Assembly: GCA_023014365.1 (NCBI GenBank)
Contig: JAEBUN010000082.1
Span: 1-64,000 of the forward strand
DNA: 64,000 nucleotides
From: Lepiota brunneoincarnata
Lineage: Eukaryota > Basidiomycota > Agaricomycetes > Agaricales > Agaricaceae
Reading direction: 5' to 3'
In this document: piece after piece, positions 30,101 through 38,925 of the stretch
Numbering within the stretch: the first letter of the stretch is position 1
How the letters are laid out: each line of letters starts with the position of its first letter
Notes under the pieces: generated by a model
The model's input: the letters and a program-made list of their open reading frames with translations, nothing else
The model's database searches: none
What the model was told of the DNA's origin: nothing
Made by a program: the position numbers and the translations under genes

Positions 30101-30494
30101 GAGAGCTGGCGGTCTCCGGGTGGGCCGCCGCGAATTCCCTCATGTATTGAACAGAGGGGGGCTTCGCGGTGAGGGTGGCCGGCAGGGTTCCCGCCTCCTT
30201 GTGGGAGGTCAGCTTGAGAAGCTGGGCCTGGGAAGCAAGAAGCTTCCGGGACGCGGACGCGACAGCGTCCACGGCCCCAGTCAGGCAGAGGCGGTAGTCC
30301 TGCGGAATTGACATGATCAATTCCAGGCGGTTGTTCGCCATAGAGACGGCGGACAACCGGGCGGAGTCGACAATGTCTACATCCGCCCCCTCTGCAGCGC
30401 CCAGAGCCCTGGAGATGCCCAGGGTGACGGCGGCGGAGGGCGATGAGGCACGGGCACGAGCCGGCCTAGACGTGGAGGGAGTGGGGAGGGCCAT
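27141..30494 (-). CDS. Penelope-like reverse transcriptase (endonuclease-deficient), family B
   Basis: Intact ORF of 1117 codons. The N-terminus (MALPTPSTSRPARARASS) shares only the RARxRASSPxAxVxL pattern with family A. The RT keeps all key motifs: TDKNLGCAV, FYAIPKIHKVPVKARPI, SGDVVAFYPHVNV with the catalytic Asp, GLAMGVASSPDLANLYG, and YIDD followed by ILALVYA, FLDMLL and HFERIPWISNHPMY. The C-terminus SKKRTQNLFDLSSLWKRLV aligns with the A-family SKKRTRQIMDLTSIWR, then ends in an acidic GSEDMDVDSD tail that A lacks. No GIY-YIG domain is present. The gene looks functional at sequence level. Confidence 0.92.
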   Translation of the reverse strand: MALPTPSTSRPARARASSPSAAVTLGISRALGAAEGADVDIVDSARLSAVSMANNRLELIMSIPQDYRLCLTGAVDAVASASRKLLASQAQLLKLTSHKEAGTLPATLTAKPPSVQYMREFAAAHPETASSPAVTFAAYQRNALDQLIEGMQAQVTWLDAELSPAKLYEQFGPAVDKRATEVTTARKRPSFGHVEGVLVIRGWVTDPAAEKEAEEVKRDFLVYLYRSRSLVESGWHADHAKAAKKREVADVVMADVSDAITKQSIQSMIDKAVTAAAKKVTPGKGGKKNGGNKKDVRLSIFNSIKAFINDPDVTEQEEEVDPDQGLPQEGRPTWTPGPNQEARSASAPEQPGAMRPPHAYSGQRFPAEYRYENPSTLPDFILDLPYTLARNWIVLRTPVVVLEAMRYRNTVHQIDCVIPKELAVHISAGLKYLLPLKYNKDLIKSTWDDFVNRLRWRLFFELNDDVDEDFDPDYYVPKTHRKPCGDMGSIIEYGIRCGESFVNETLSNMPLDGPEDQGLPLRNFAPPVKRIREYLTTHDLVVSITDKNLGCAVCSADWIKSKTQALLDNPVDYREISYAMAALITAEKRKEMLEINRLARLSGFPQLPVFFTSQFHLLEENDVTEYKPIAPRFYAIPKIHKVPVKARPICPCHSVLQGPAGKFVSKCLKPIIKSAPYIIHGSKDLAIKLSKLQLPRLRFVDGVACELFIVSGDVVAFYPHVNVELAHDIASRRFARYCLETLHPDDVHAQSFRTRLFDLCLKAADNELIMQFDNKFYVQERGLAMGVASSPDLANLYGLEFEEAALELTTERMPFYGRYIDDILALVYAPTETHAREYISFRVNYPGCTIEWSSSARQMPFLDMLLYFDTEGRLQHKAYKKQLNHFERIPWISNHPMYIKRGTFLGELSRIATLSSTLKEYLLGCKDIACIYIARGYPPGVVDSWFRQNYKARWESRLREYQTAQADVLVLKSEFNPAWDYMNAQILEERIKHGWSSALKWWSKGDDEPVDGRLFPQTSRVPAYKYRPGDSGLAPSMEGLARKFQGFGNEGPYYRLDKTTVFGRRVLVSKKRTQNLFDLSSLWKRLVLEKTDRISNPNDDSQGSSGSGSEDMDVDSD

Positions 30495-30534
30495 GGTAAA
30501 TGAGGAGGGGCTCGAGGAGGGGAGGGTTTGAGTG

Positions 30535-30856
30535 CTAAGAATGTGTTTGGGTTGAGAGGGTGAGTGGTTTCTCTGATGAGCTAAGCAAGCGCAATCGGAG
30601 GGATGGTTAGTCCCTACCGGATTTCGTCTACTTATATAGACTCATCAGGCGCTATTTGCTATTGCTTACCTTGTTCCATTGTCTTCCGTGGCTCCCACGA
30701 GAGATTTACGCTATAGGTTAGTAAAAATAACCTACACCGAGTTTGACAAGACATGGGAAAGTATTCTAATTTTAACGTGACATTCTCTCACAGAATGTCA
30801 TACCTGGGAATATCCGGGCATAGAGCGGGGATAGAAGACAGGCTAAGAATACTTAC
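30535..30856 (-). other. Predicted leader intron spanning the upstream ribozyme (family B)
   Basis: Donor GTGA/GTAAGTATTC begins at 30856. Acceptor ACATTCTTAG/CAC ends at 30535, 41 nt before the ATG. CTCAAC in the joint is a weaker branch-site match. It encloses the ribozyme 30589-30652. Position and order match the A-family predictions. Confidence 0.45.
30589..30652 (-). ncRNA. Hammerhead ribozyme, upstream pseudo-LTR of family B element
   Basis: Identical helices to 25994-26057. It lies about 95-158 nt upstream of the family B start codon. The predicted cut is between the bases opposite 30593 and 30592. Confidence 0.92.
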
Positions 30857-30872
30857 TCACGTGATGTTACTC

Positions 30873-30913
30873 AGGGTTAGGGGTTATGGGGTTAGGGTTA
30901 GGGTGGGGTTAGG
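30873..30913 (+). repeat. Telomere-type repeat tract
   Basis: Irregular TTAGGG, TTATGGGG and GTGGGGTTAGG repeats between the family B pseudo-LTR and an A1 3' tail. Confidence 0.85.
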
Positions 30914-30948
30914 AAAGGGGGCGTATAAACACGAGTCGCGACGGAGGG

Positions 30949-31013
30949 GCGCAACGGGTTGTTGGGGTTTCCAACTACCCACCCGTTTCGTCTTATAAAG
31001 ACTCATCAGGCGC
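30949..31013 (-). ncRNA. Hammerhead ribozyme (A1 type)
   Basis: Intact A1 core and helices. The predicted cut is between the bases opposite 30953 and 30952. Confidence 0.92.
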
Positions 31014-31984
31014 ACGATATCCGTCAGATACCTGCCGTCCAATCGATTGTCGCCGATAGCGATCGATTGCGATTTTGATTGATAGATCAAAATCCGCGGA
31101 ACGTATTTATAATCCCCCCGTTAATAACAGGTGAAAATAGGATTAAAAACTTAACTTCGAGTTTCAAAACTTACCGCGCTGACTTAGACGCGCGCTCGCG
31201 TCTGGGAAAAGTCACGTGATCGTGCGACCGGTCACGTGCCATCGGGCTATGTTACCCGACGACGGAACAATCCGGGCCGGGGTAGGGCCGTCACGTGACA
31301 ACGTAACAAGGTGCACTTTCGCACGGGGTCCAAGCGTGAGAACTTGTGAAACCCGGCACCGGTGACATGATTTACCGGTGGCGGTGTACTTACCTTAGAT
31401 GGCTATCCTTCCCACGGGTCTGCTAGAGGACGCCCCGCCCGACCGAGCCGGTTAGGTCCGGTTAGGTTCGGGTTCGGGTTAGGGGGTAACATAGTATTAG
31501 TATGCCGCCCTCGTCAGGAAGGTAAGGTAGTACTTACCGCAAAGAACGCTCCGCACGGCATATAACCGGCGTTTTAAAGCGAGTTAACCGCCATCAGGGG
31601 TCGAACTTACGTTGTTTACCGTTTACGCGAAAGTTACTATTCGAAAGACTTAGGAAGGGGGCATAACCGCCCCCCCAGACGTGGTTCCGGGTTACGCCGC
31701 ACCATCACACCCAAACCGATAAAAGGCCACCTATTTAAAAACCTGTTTTCGCGTGCTGCGATCGAAGCGCAGGTCGTGCAACCCCGAAGTCTTCTAACAA
31801 CGGGGTCCCAGGAAGGTTACTCAAGATCAGCAAATATGGGCCGGCCGACATACGGGAATCACCCCGCAGAGGTCGGTACCCGAACGCCCAGGGATTTCCC
31901 CATTTGGGCGCCGACTTGGTACCAGTCGCCGCAGCTAGGTTGTGCGGACAACTACGGCTGGCATGGTATACCACGTAAGCCATA

Positions 31985-33106
31985 TCAATCGAAGTTCGCA
32001 ATCGCGATCCACGGATCAGGCGTTTTCTCACGGTGGTGTTCTACCGCCGGAGCGGAGGAAGAGGCCACGGGAGCTCGAGCTTCGGCGAAGAAGTCGGTTA
32101 TTAACGCCTGGCGGTCGCGCCGCGCGAGAACAGAAGCACGCCAAATTGACGTAAGGTCCATTATCTGTCGGGTTCTTTTCTTCGAAACCAACAGACGGCG
32201 ACCGAAGAGACCGAGTCTATCTAGGCGTAAGAAAGGTCCTTGCCAACCCGAATCTAAACACCAATCCTTTGCACACTCCGCCAAGTCAGCCTCGGCTTCA
32301 GCACGCGGGATCTTAGTAAAGAGACGCATCAACTCAGACGCCTTCTTAGGGATACCTAGTTTGGTCAGATCGTACGGAAGCGGTACGTTATTCCGCCCCC
32401 GGACGTCTGCACGGGCGAAGACATTCATTGCCTGCGCCCACCCAGTCTTCATACTGTCCTCAAGTTCGTGAGCATTAAACATGTCCCAGGATATGTTGTA
32501 TTCGCTTTTTAGCACAAGCACGCCATTCGCTGGCGGTACGGACTCCCTTAGCCGTACGTCCCAACGTGCTCGGTAGTTATCGCGAAGCCAAGCGGCGATC
32601 AACAATGGAGGGTAGCCACGCGCAATGTAGATATCCGAAGCTTCTCTACATGCCTTCACGTAATCGTCGAAACGCGAAGAAAGCGCGGCAAGCCTCGACA
32701 GCTCTGATACAAACGTCCCTTTCTTAACGTAAAGGGGGTGAAAGCTGATCCAAGGAATGCGCTCAAAGTGGTTCATCGGTTTCCTATACGCCTTATGGTG
32801 GAGGCGACCGTTTGCCGTAAACAGCATCATGTCTAGGAACACCATGTATTGATCCGAAGATGACCACGTAATGGTACAGTTATCGAACATTAAATTATCT
32901 CTGAGTAGCCGCAAAGCATCCTCCTCTCGATACGCATACACGAGAGCGAGACAATCGTCGATGTAGCGTCCATAGAACGCCACGTCGGGTGACCGCAGGG
33001 CTGCGCACTCCTCCTCGAAGTGTACGCCGTAGATGTTCGCGAGATCGGGGCTCGAAGCCACACCCATCGCTAGACCACGGGCCTGACGGTAATATTTACC
33101 CTGGAA
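31985..33106 (-). pseudogene. PLE reverse transcriptase, C-terminal part
   Basis: Begins just upstream of motif B (GLAMGVASS) and retains YIDD, FLDMM, thumb and C-terminus, but has lost motif A and everything N-terminal. The predicted residues match the A1 full-length protein. Confidence 0.9.
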
Positions 33107-33132
33107 GGGTTAGGGTTAGGGTTAGGGTTAGG
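33107..33132 (+). repeat. Telomere-type repeat tract
   Basis: Four clean TTAGGG repeats between a cut A1 copy and an A3 3' tail. Confidence 0.92.
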
Positions 33133-33169
33133 AAAAGGGGGAGCTCAAATACACGAGTCGCGACGGAGG

Positions 33170-33234
33170 GCGCAACGGGTTGTTGGGGTTTCCAACTACC
33201 CACCCGTTTCGTCTTATAAAGACTCATCAGGCGC
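33170..33234 (-). ncRNA. Hammerhead ribozyme, 3' side of full-length A3 element
   Basis: A1-type helices (stem II GUCUU/UAU/AAGAC, stem III GUUGG/CCAAC). The predicted cut is between the bases opposite 33174 and 33173. Confidence 0.92.
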
Positions 33235-34200
33235 ACGATATCCGTCAGATACCTGCCGTCCAATCGATGGTCGCCGATAGCGATCGACTGCGATCGGTTA
33301 CTTGCGTAACGCGATCCGCGGAACGTGTATGTAATCCCCCCATCAAATGGGTGAAAATAGATTAAATACTTATCGTCGAGTTTCAAAACCGTCGCCGTGC
33401 TGACTTTGGCGCGCGCTTACGCCTGAGAAAAGTCACGTGATCGTGCGACCGGTCACGTGCCATCGGGCTATGTTACCCGACGACGGAACAATCCGGGCCG
33501 GGGTAGGGCCGTCACGTGACAACGCAACAAGGTGCACTTTCGCACGGGGTCCAAGCGTGGGAGACTTGTGAAACCCGGCACCGGGGACATGAATACCCGG
33601 TGGCGGTGTACTTACCTTAGGTGGCTTTCCTTCCCACGGGTCTGCTAGAGTACGCCCCGCCCGACCGGGACGGTTAGGTCCGGGTTAGGTCAGGGTTAGG
33701 GGTGAGCTTAGTATTAGTAAGCCGCACTCGTTGGGAAGGTAAGGTAGTACTTACCGCAAAGAACGTTCCGCACGGCATATAACCGGCGAAAGAGCGAGTT
33801 AACCGCCACCAGGGGGAGAACTTGCGTTGTTTACCGCTTGACGCGAGAGCTACTTTTCGAGAGACTTAGGAAGGAGGCATAACCGCCCCCCCAGACGTGG
33901 TTCCGGGTTACGCCGCACCATCACACCCAAACCGATAAAAGGCCACCTATTTAAAAACCTGTTTTCGCGTGCTGCGATCGAAGCGCAGGTCGTGCAACCC
34001 CGAAGTCTTCTAACAACGGGGTCCCAGGAAGGTTACTCAAGATCAGCAAATATGGGCCGGCCGACATACGGGAATCACCCCGCAGAGGTCGGTACCCGAA
34101 CGCCCAGGGATTTCCCCATTTGGGCGCCGACTTGGTACCAGTCGCCGCAGCTAGGTTGTGCGGACAACTACGGCTGGCATGGTATACCACGTAAGCCATA

Positions 34201-37200
34201 TCAATCGAAGTTCGCAATCGCGATCCACGGATCAGGCGTCTTCTCACGATGGTGTTCTACCGCCGGAGCGGAAGAAGAGGCCACGGGAGCTCGAGCTTCT
34301 GCGAAGAAGTCGGTTATTAACGCCTGGCGGTCGCGCCGCGCGAGGACGGAAGCACGCCAGATTGACGTGAGATCCATTATCTGTCGGGTTCTTTTCTTCG
34401 AAACCAACAGACGTCGACCAAAAAGACCGAGTTTATCTAGCCGCAAGAAAGGTCCTTGCCAACCCTCGTCTAAACACCAATCCTTTGCACACTCCGCCAA
34501 GTCAGCCTCGGCTTCAGCACGCGGGATCTTAGTAAAGAGTCGCATCAGCTCAAACGCCTTCTTGGGAAGGCCTAGTTTCACAAGGTTATACGGGAGCGGG
34601 ACGTTACGCTGCCCCCGCATATCGAGTCGGGCGAAGGTATTCATAGCCTGCGCCCACCCGGTCTTAATCGCGTCCTCAAGTTCTTGAGCGTTGAACATAT
34701 CCCAGGAGACGTTGTATTCGCTTTTCAGCACGAGTACGCCATTCGCTGGCGGTACGGACTCCCTAAGCCGTACATCCCAACGTACTCGGTAGTTATCACG
34801 GAGCCAAGCCGCGATCAACGTCGGAGGGTAGCCGCGCGCGATGTAGATATCCGAAGCTTCTCTACACGCCATCACGTAATCGTTGAAACGCGATGAGAGC
34901 GCGGCGAGCCTCGATAGCTCCGAAACGAACGTGCCTTTCTTCACGTATAACGGATGGAAGCTAATCCAGGGTATGCGCTCAAAGTGGTTCATCGGTTTCC
35001 TATACGGCTTATGCTCAAGCCGACCGTTTGCCGTAAACAGCATCATGTCAAGGAAAACCATAAATTGATCCGAAGATGACCACGTAATAGTACAGTTATC
35101 GAATCTAAGATTGTCGCTAAGTAAGCTCAACGCGTCCTTCTCGTTATACGCATAAACGAGTGCGAGGCAATCATCGATGTAGCGACCGTAGTACGCCACG
35201 TCAGGGGACCGGAGGGCGTCGCACTTCTCCTCGAAGTATACGCCGTAAAGGTTCGCTAGGTCGGGGCTTGACGCCACCCCCATTGCGAGCCCACGGGCCT
35301 GCCGGTAATATTTCCCTTGGAACTGCACTAATAAGTTGTCGTCCGCTGCCCGCATGCATTCCCGTAACAGCTGTACTTTAGCTGCTGCACGCGTTGCGTC
35401 GAAGTCGGTATCATCGACCTCTGGCTCGGCCTCGGCTAACCAACGGGTATAGTACTCTTCGGCAAAGGAGTGTGCCTTTTGTACATCCACGTGGGGATAG
35501 AAAGCGACAACGTCGCCCGAGACAAAGTACAAACGCTTAAGCATCCCGTTCTCGAATCGGAACTGCGGTAACGACAACTTGCTCAATTTTATCGCCAGGT
35601 CTTTTGAACCATGAATAACGTACGGCGCCGATTGAATAATCGGTTTGAGACTTTTCGAAACATACTTCCCTGCAGGCCCTTGCGGTACGGAGTGGCACGG
35701 TAAAATCGGCCGGGCAGCTACCGGTGTCTTATGTATTTTTGGAATGACATAAAACGTCGGGATAGAGCTAGGCTCCACCGATAACTGACTCCGAAAGAAG
35801 CGGGGAAGTTGCGATTGAATGGCGTAATCTTCCGACATTCTCGCGATGGACTTAATATGTTCGTTCTTATTATAAAGTATATTATACGCCGTAGTGGCGC
35901 TAACCGGCTCATAATCTACACGGTTAGATAATAACGACAAAGCCTTATCAATGATCCAGGCACGCGGGGCAACTGCGCAACCAAGGTTCTTATCGGTCGC
36001 TACTACGACGAGTTCGTGGGACGTCAAGTAGTCGCGGAGTTTGGCCACCGGGGGAGCAAGCGCGTGCTGATAACGGTCCCCCACGTGTTCGTCTGTCGGC
36101 ATATCAGAAACCATTTTATCAATGGCCCTACGACCGCACCAGACACCATACTCAAATACCCTGTCCAACTGGTGCATCGCGACGCGGTTAGGCTTCGGCG
36201 ACCAGTAGTCCGGATCAAAGTCGTCTTCTGCATCTTCGGCATCAGTGGCGCGAAACCACGTGGACCAACGGAGACGATCGACGAAATCGTCCCAAGCGGA
36301 GTTAATTAATTCATCACGCCGCTTAGTCGGGATCATATACTTAAGTCCCGCACTCAGATGCATCGCTATCTCACGCGGTATATCGCAGGAAATCATATGT
36401 ATTGTACTACGGTAACGCATGGACTCTAGAACTACAACAGGAGTCCGTAGTACAATAAACCTGTACGCGTGTTGAGGGGTAACCGTCAGTAGCCAGTCCG
36501 GGTACGTGCTGGGGTGAGCCCAGTCGAAGGGTTTAGGACTAACCTTTGGAAAGAGGGCCGCTTGCACCTCCTCCTCCCCTTCGCCCTCGTAAAAGGGATG
36601 AGAGCGGGGGATCAGTTCCCCCTCGTTCGCCCTCCTCTTTTCCCGCCCCTGCCGGCGCCTCGTTTGCGTCGTTGGTTGTCCTTGGGGGCCGGAGCCGCCG
36701 TGACTTCCTCCTTCGCGCGTGCGCCCGCTCCTTTCTTGGTCGCAGGGGACTTCTGTTAAGATAGAAAGTAAATCGGGGTAAGCATGAAGATCAGACGCGT
36801 GTAACGAATACGCGTTCACCTTCCCCTCTTTCTTCTCCTTGCCCTTCAGGATAGCGGCTACCCGCTTGTCGACCATTTGAGCGATCGATTCGGCGGTGAT
36901 GGTGGGAGCGGTCGACGGGCCAGCGGCTTCATCAACCTCCATCTCGAAACTCTCCTTCAGGGCCTTCTTTTTCTCCATCTTCGCCTCTTCCGCGAGTATC
37001 TGATCGTCGACGAAAGAAACGGCCCGATCGAAGATGGCGGGAGTGTCTTCAAGAACTTCGACGAACTCCCGGAGGATAGAAGGATCCTCCCTCCACCCGA
37101 GCTGAACAGGACGCCCGTGCGAATCAGCGGTGGGCGCGCCATACTTCATGACCTGACTCTTGCGTCGGATACGGTCGTAGACCTTTCCGAGAGACTCCTG

Positions 37201-37794
37201 GATCGCGATCCATAACGGATTCTCGGTCACCCCGGCAACGGGCGACAAAGTCAGCTGTCCCTCCAGGAACGAGAGCTCGGCACGCTTGTGGGCAATGCCT
37301 CTCGTCAGCTCTGCCTTGCGGTAGGCGACGTCGCTCTCGGAAAACGCCGCGATAGCTTGCGGGTTTTCCTGGATATAAGACTTGGTGAACGCGAAGGGCG
37401 TCCGCCTAGCCTTGAGCTCGGACGGGAATGTACCCGCCGTCTGGTGGCCCTCAAGACGATTGAGGGCCGTCCTACAGTTCTGCGCCTGACGTCGGGTTTT
37501 CATCCCCTCGATCAGGTAGGGTCGCATCGCGTCCCTGTAAGACGACGGCATACATGCCAGTAGCTCTGCAAGCGATGCAGCAGCCCGAATGGGCGCGCGG
37601 CGAGCAGAGCCGAGTTGTGTCTCCGACACCGTGACTTCACCAGTCGCGGGGTCGTGGCGCAAGCCGCCTATCGATCGGGTGACCGCTAGAGCGACCGAGG
37701 CAGCCGGAGACGAGGCACGGACACGAGCCCTCGATGGCCCGGCCGCACCTCCGCCAGTCGAGGATCCTGCCTTCTTTTGTGTACGAGGGGGCAT
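34201..37794 (-). CDS. Penelope-like reverse transcriptase (endonuclease-deficient, Coprina type), A3
   Basis: Intact ORF of 1197 codons starting MPPRTQKKAGSS. All RT motifs are present: TDKNLGCAV, FYVIPKIHK, SGDVVAFYPHV, GLAMGVASSPDLANLYG, YIDD, FLDMM. It is closest to A2 in length, with its own changes such as LEHKPYRKPM where A1 and A2 have LHHKAYRKPM. The C-terminus DPWIAIANFD is shared by all A proteins. Start choice is supported by the shared 5' leader and joint. Confidence 0.92.
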   Translation of the reverse strand: MPPRTQKKAGSSTGGGAAGPSRARVRASSPAASVALAVTRSIGGLRHDPATGEVTVSETQLGSARRAPIRAAASLAELLACMPSSYRDAMRPYLIEGMKTRRQAQNCRTALNRLEGHQTAGTFPSELKARRTPFAFTKSYIQENPQAIAAFSESDVAYRKAELTRGIAHKRAELSFLEGQLTLSPVAGVTENPLWIAIQESLGKVYDRIRRKSQVMKYGAPTADSHGRPVQLGWREDPSILREFVEVLEDTPAIFDRAVSFVDDQILAEEAKMEKKKALKESFEMEVDEAAGPSTAPTITAESIAQMVDKRVAAILKGKEKKEGKVNAYSLHASDLHAYPDLLSILTEVPCDQERSGRTREGGSHGGSGPQGQPTTQTRRRQGREKRRANEGELIPRSHPFYEGEGEEEVQAALFPKVSPKPFDWAHPSTYPDWLLTVTPQHAYRFIVLRTPVVVLESMRYRSTIHMISCDIPREIAMHLSAGLKYMIPTKRRDELINSAWDDFVDRLRWSTWFRATDAEDAEDDFDPDYWSPKPNRVAMHQLDRVFEYGVWCGRRAIDKMVSDMPTDEHVGDRYQHALAPPVAKLRDYLTSHELVVVATDKNLGCAVAPRAWIIDKALSLLSNRVDYEPVSATTAYNILYNKNEHIKSIARMSEDYAIQSQLPRFFRSQLSVEPSSIPTFYVIPKIHKTPVAARPILPCHSVPQGPAGKYVSKSLKPIIQSAPYVIHGSKDLAIKLSKLSLPQFRFENGMLKRLYFVSGDVVAFYPHVDVQKAHSFAEEYYTRWLAEAEPEVDDTDFDATRAAAKVQLLRECMRAADDNLLVQFQGKYYRQARGLAMGVASSPDLANLYGVYFEEKCDALRSPDVAYYGRYIDDCLALVYAYNEKDALSLLSDNLRFDNCTITWSSSDQFMVFLDMMLFTANGRLEHKPYRKPMNHFERIPWISFHPLYVKKGTFVSELSRLAALSSRFNDYVMACREASDIYIARGYPPTLIAAWLRDNYRVRWDVRLRESVPPANGVLVLKSEYNVSWDMFNAQELEDAIKTGWAQAMNTFARLDMRGQRNVPLPYNLVKLGLPKKAFELMRLFTKIPRAEAEADLAECAKDWCLDEGWQGPFLRLDKLGLFGRRLLVSKKRTRQIMDLTSIWRASVLARRDRQALITDFFAEARAPVASSSAPAVEHHREKTPDPWIAIANFD

Positions 37795-37831
37795 AGCGGT
37801 AGGATCGGGGGAGGTCGGGGAGTTGTTGGCT

Positions 37832-38337
37832 CTGAGAATGTGTATAGGGTTAGGAAAAGGGGGAGCTCAAATACACGAGTCGCGACGGAGGGCGCAACGG
37901 GTTGTTGGGGTTTCCAACTACCCACCCGTTTCGTCTTATAAAGACTCATCAGGCGCACGATATCCGTCAGATACCTGCCGTCCAATCGATGGTCGCCGAT
38001 AGCGATCGACTGCGATCGGTTACTTGCGTAACGCGATCCGCGGAACGTGTATGTAATCCCCCCATCAAATGGGTGAAAATAGATTAAATACTTATCGTCG
38101 AGTTTCAAAACCGTCGCCGTGCTGACTTTGGCGCGCGCTTACGCCTGAGAAAAGTCACGTGATCGTGCGACCGGTCACGTGCCATCGGGCTATGTTACCC
38201 GACGACGGAACAATCCGGGCCGGGGTAGGGCCGTCACGTGACAACGCAACAAGGTGCACTTTCGCACGGGGTCCAAGCGTGGGAGACTTGTGAAACCCGG
38301 CACCGGGGACATGAATACCCGGTGGCGGTGTACTTAC
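37832..38337 (-). other. Predicted leader intron spanning the upstream ribozyme (A3 element)
   Basis: Donor AAG/GTAAGTAC begins at 38337. Acceptor ACATTCTCAG/AGCC ends at 37832, 38 nt before the ATG. CTAAC lies in the CCTAACCCTA joint. It encloses the ribozyme 37892-37956. Confidence 0.5.
37892..37956 (-). ncRNA. Hammerhead ribozyme, shared between the two tandem A3 copies
   Basis: Serves as the 3' ribozyme of the right copy and the upstream ribozyme of the left copy, about 98-162 nt from the ORF start at 37794. The predicted cut is between the bases opposite 37896 and 37895. Confidence 0.92.
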
Positions 38338-38925
38338 CTTAGGTGGCTTTCCTTCCCACGGGTCTGCTAGAGTACGCCCCGCCCGACCGGGACGGTTAGG
38401 TCCGGGTTAGGTCAGGGTTAGGGGTGAGCTTAGTATTAGTAAGCCGCACTCGTTGGGAAGGTAAGGTAGTACTTACCGCAAAGAACGTTCCGCACGGCAT
38501 ATAACCGGCGAAAATAGCGAGTTAACCGCCACCAGGGGGAGAACTTGCGTTTGTTTACCGCTTGACGCGAGAGCTACTTTTCGAGGAGACTTAGGAAGGG
38601 GGCATAACCGCCCCCCCAGACGTGGTTCCGGGTTACGCCGCACCATCACACCCAAACCGATAAAAGGCCACCTATTTAAAAACCTGTTTTCGCGTGCTGC
38701 GATCGAAGCGCAGGTCGTGCAACCCCGAAGTCTTCTAACAACGGGGTCCCAGGAAGGTTACTCAAGATCAGCAAATATGGGCCGGCCGACATGCGGGAAT
38801 CACCCCGCAGAGGTCGGTACCCGAACGTCCAGGGATTTCCCCATTTGGGCGCCGACTTGGTACCAGTCGCCGCAGCTAGGTTGTGCGGACAACTACGGCT
38901 GGCATGGTATACCACGTAAGCCATA

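Larger units (their letters stand above)
25959..30872 (-). mobile_element. Full-length divergent PLE (family B) with upstream pseudo-LTR
   Basis: The 3' tail (TTGAGAGGGTGAGTGG) and most non-coding sequence share nothing obvious with family A, yet the layout is the same: ribozyme, CACGTG cluster, internal telomere-like tract (26356-26411), ORF 27141-30494, a joint with TTGGGTTGAG (about 30548-30557), and a 320-bp second 3'-end copy with ribozyme ending at ACTCA/GGGTTAGG near 30872. Conservation of layout without sequence conservation marks the functional parts. Confidence 0.88.
30914..33106 (-). mobile_element. Coprina-type PLE, subfamily A1, 5'-truncated
   Basis: Near-identical to the full A1 copy at 8634. 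It is cut in RT motif B upstream sequence at CCCTGGAA/GGGTTAGGG. Contains ribozyme, 3' region and about 1.1 kb of ORF. Confidence 0.9.
33133..37850 (-). mobile_element. Full-length Coprina-type PLE, subfamily A3
   Basis: 3' tail (AAAAGGGGGAGCTCAAATACACG), ribozyme 33170-33234, 3' region, ORF 34201-37794, leader and joint TATAGGGTTAGG. It is followed without added telomere repeats by a second, longer A3 copy (37851-40405), which provides the upstream pseudo-LTR. Its 3' region is a mosaic, with parts closer to A1 (CGTGCGACCGGTCACGTGCC) and parts closer to A2 (GGTCCGGGTTAGGTCAGGG). Confidence 0.88.
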
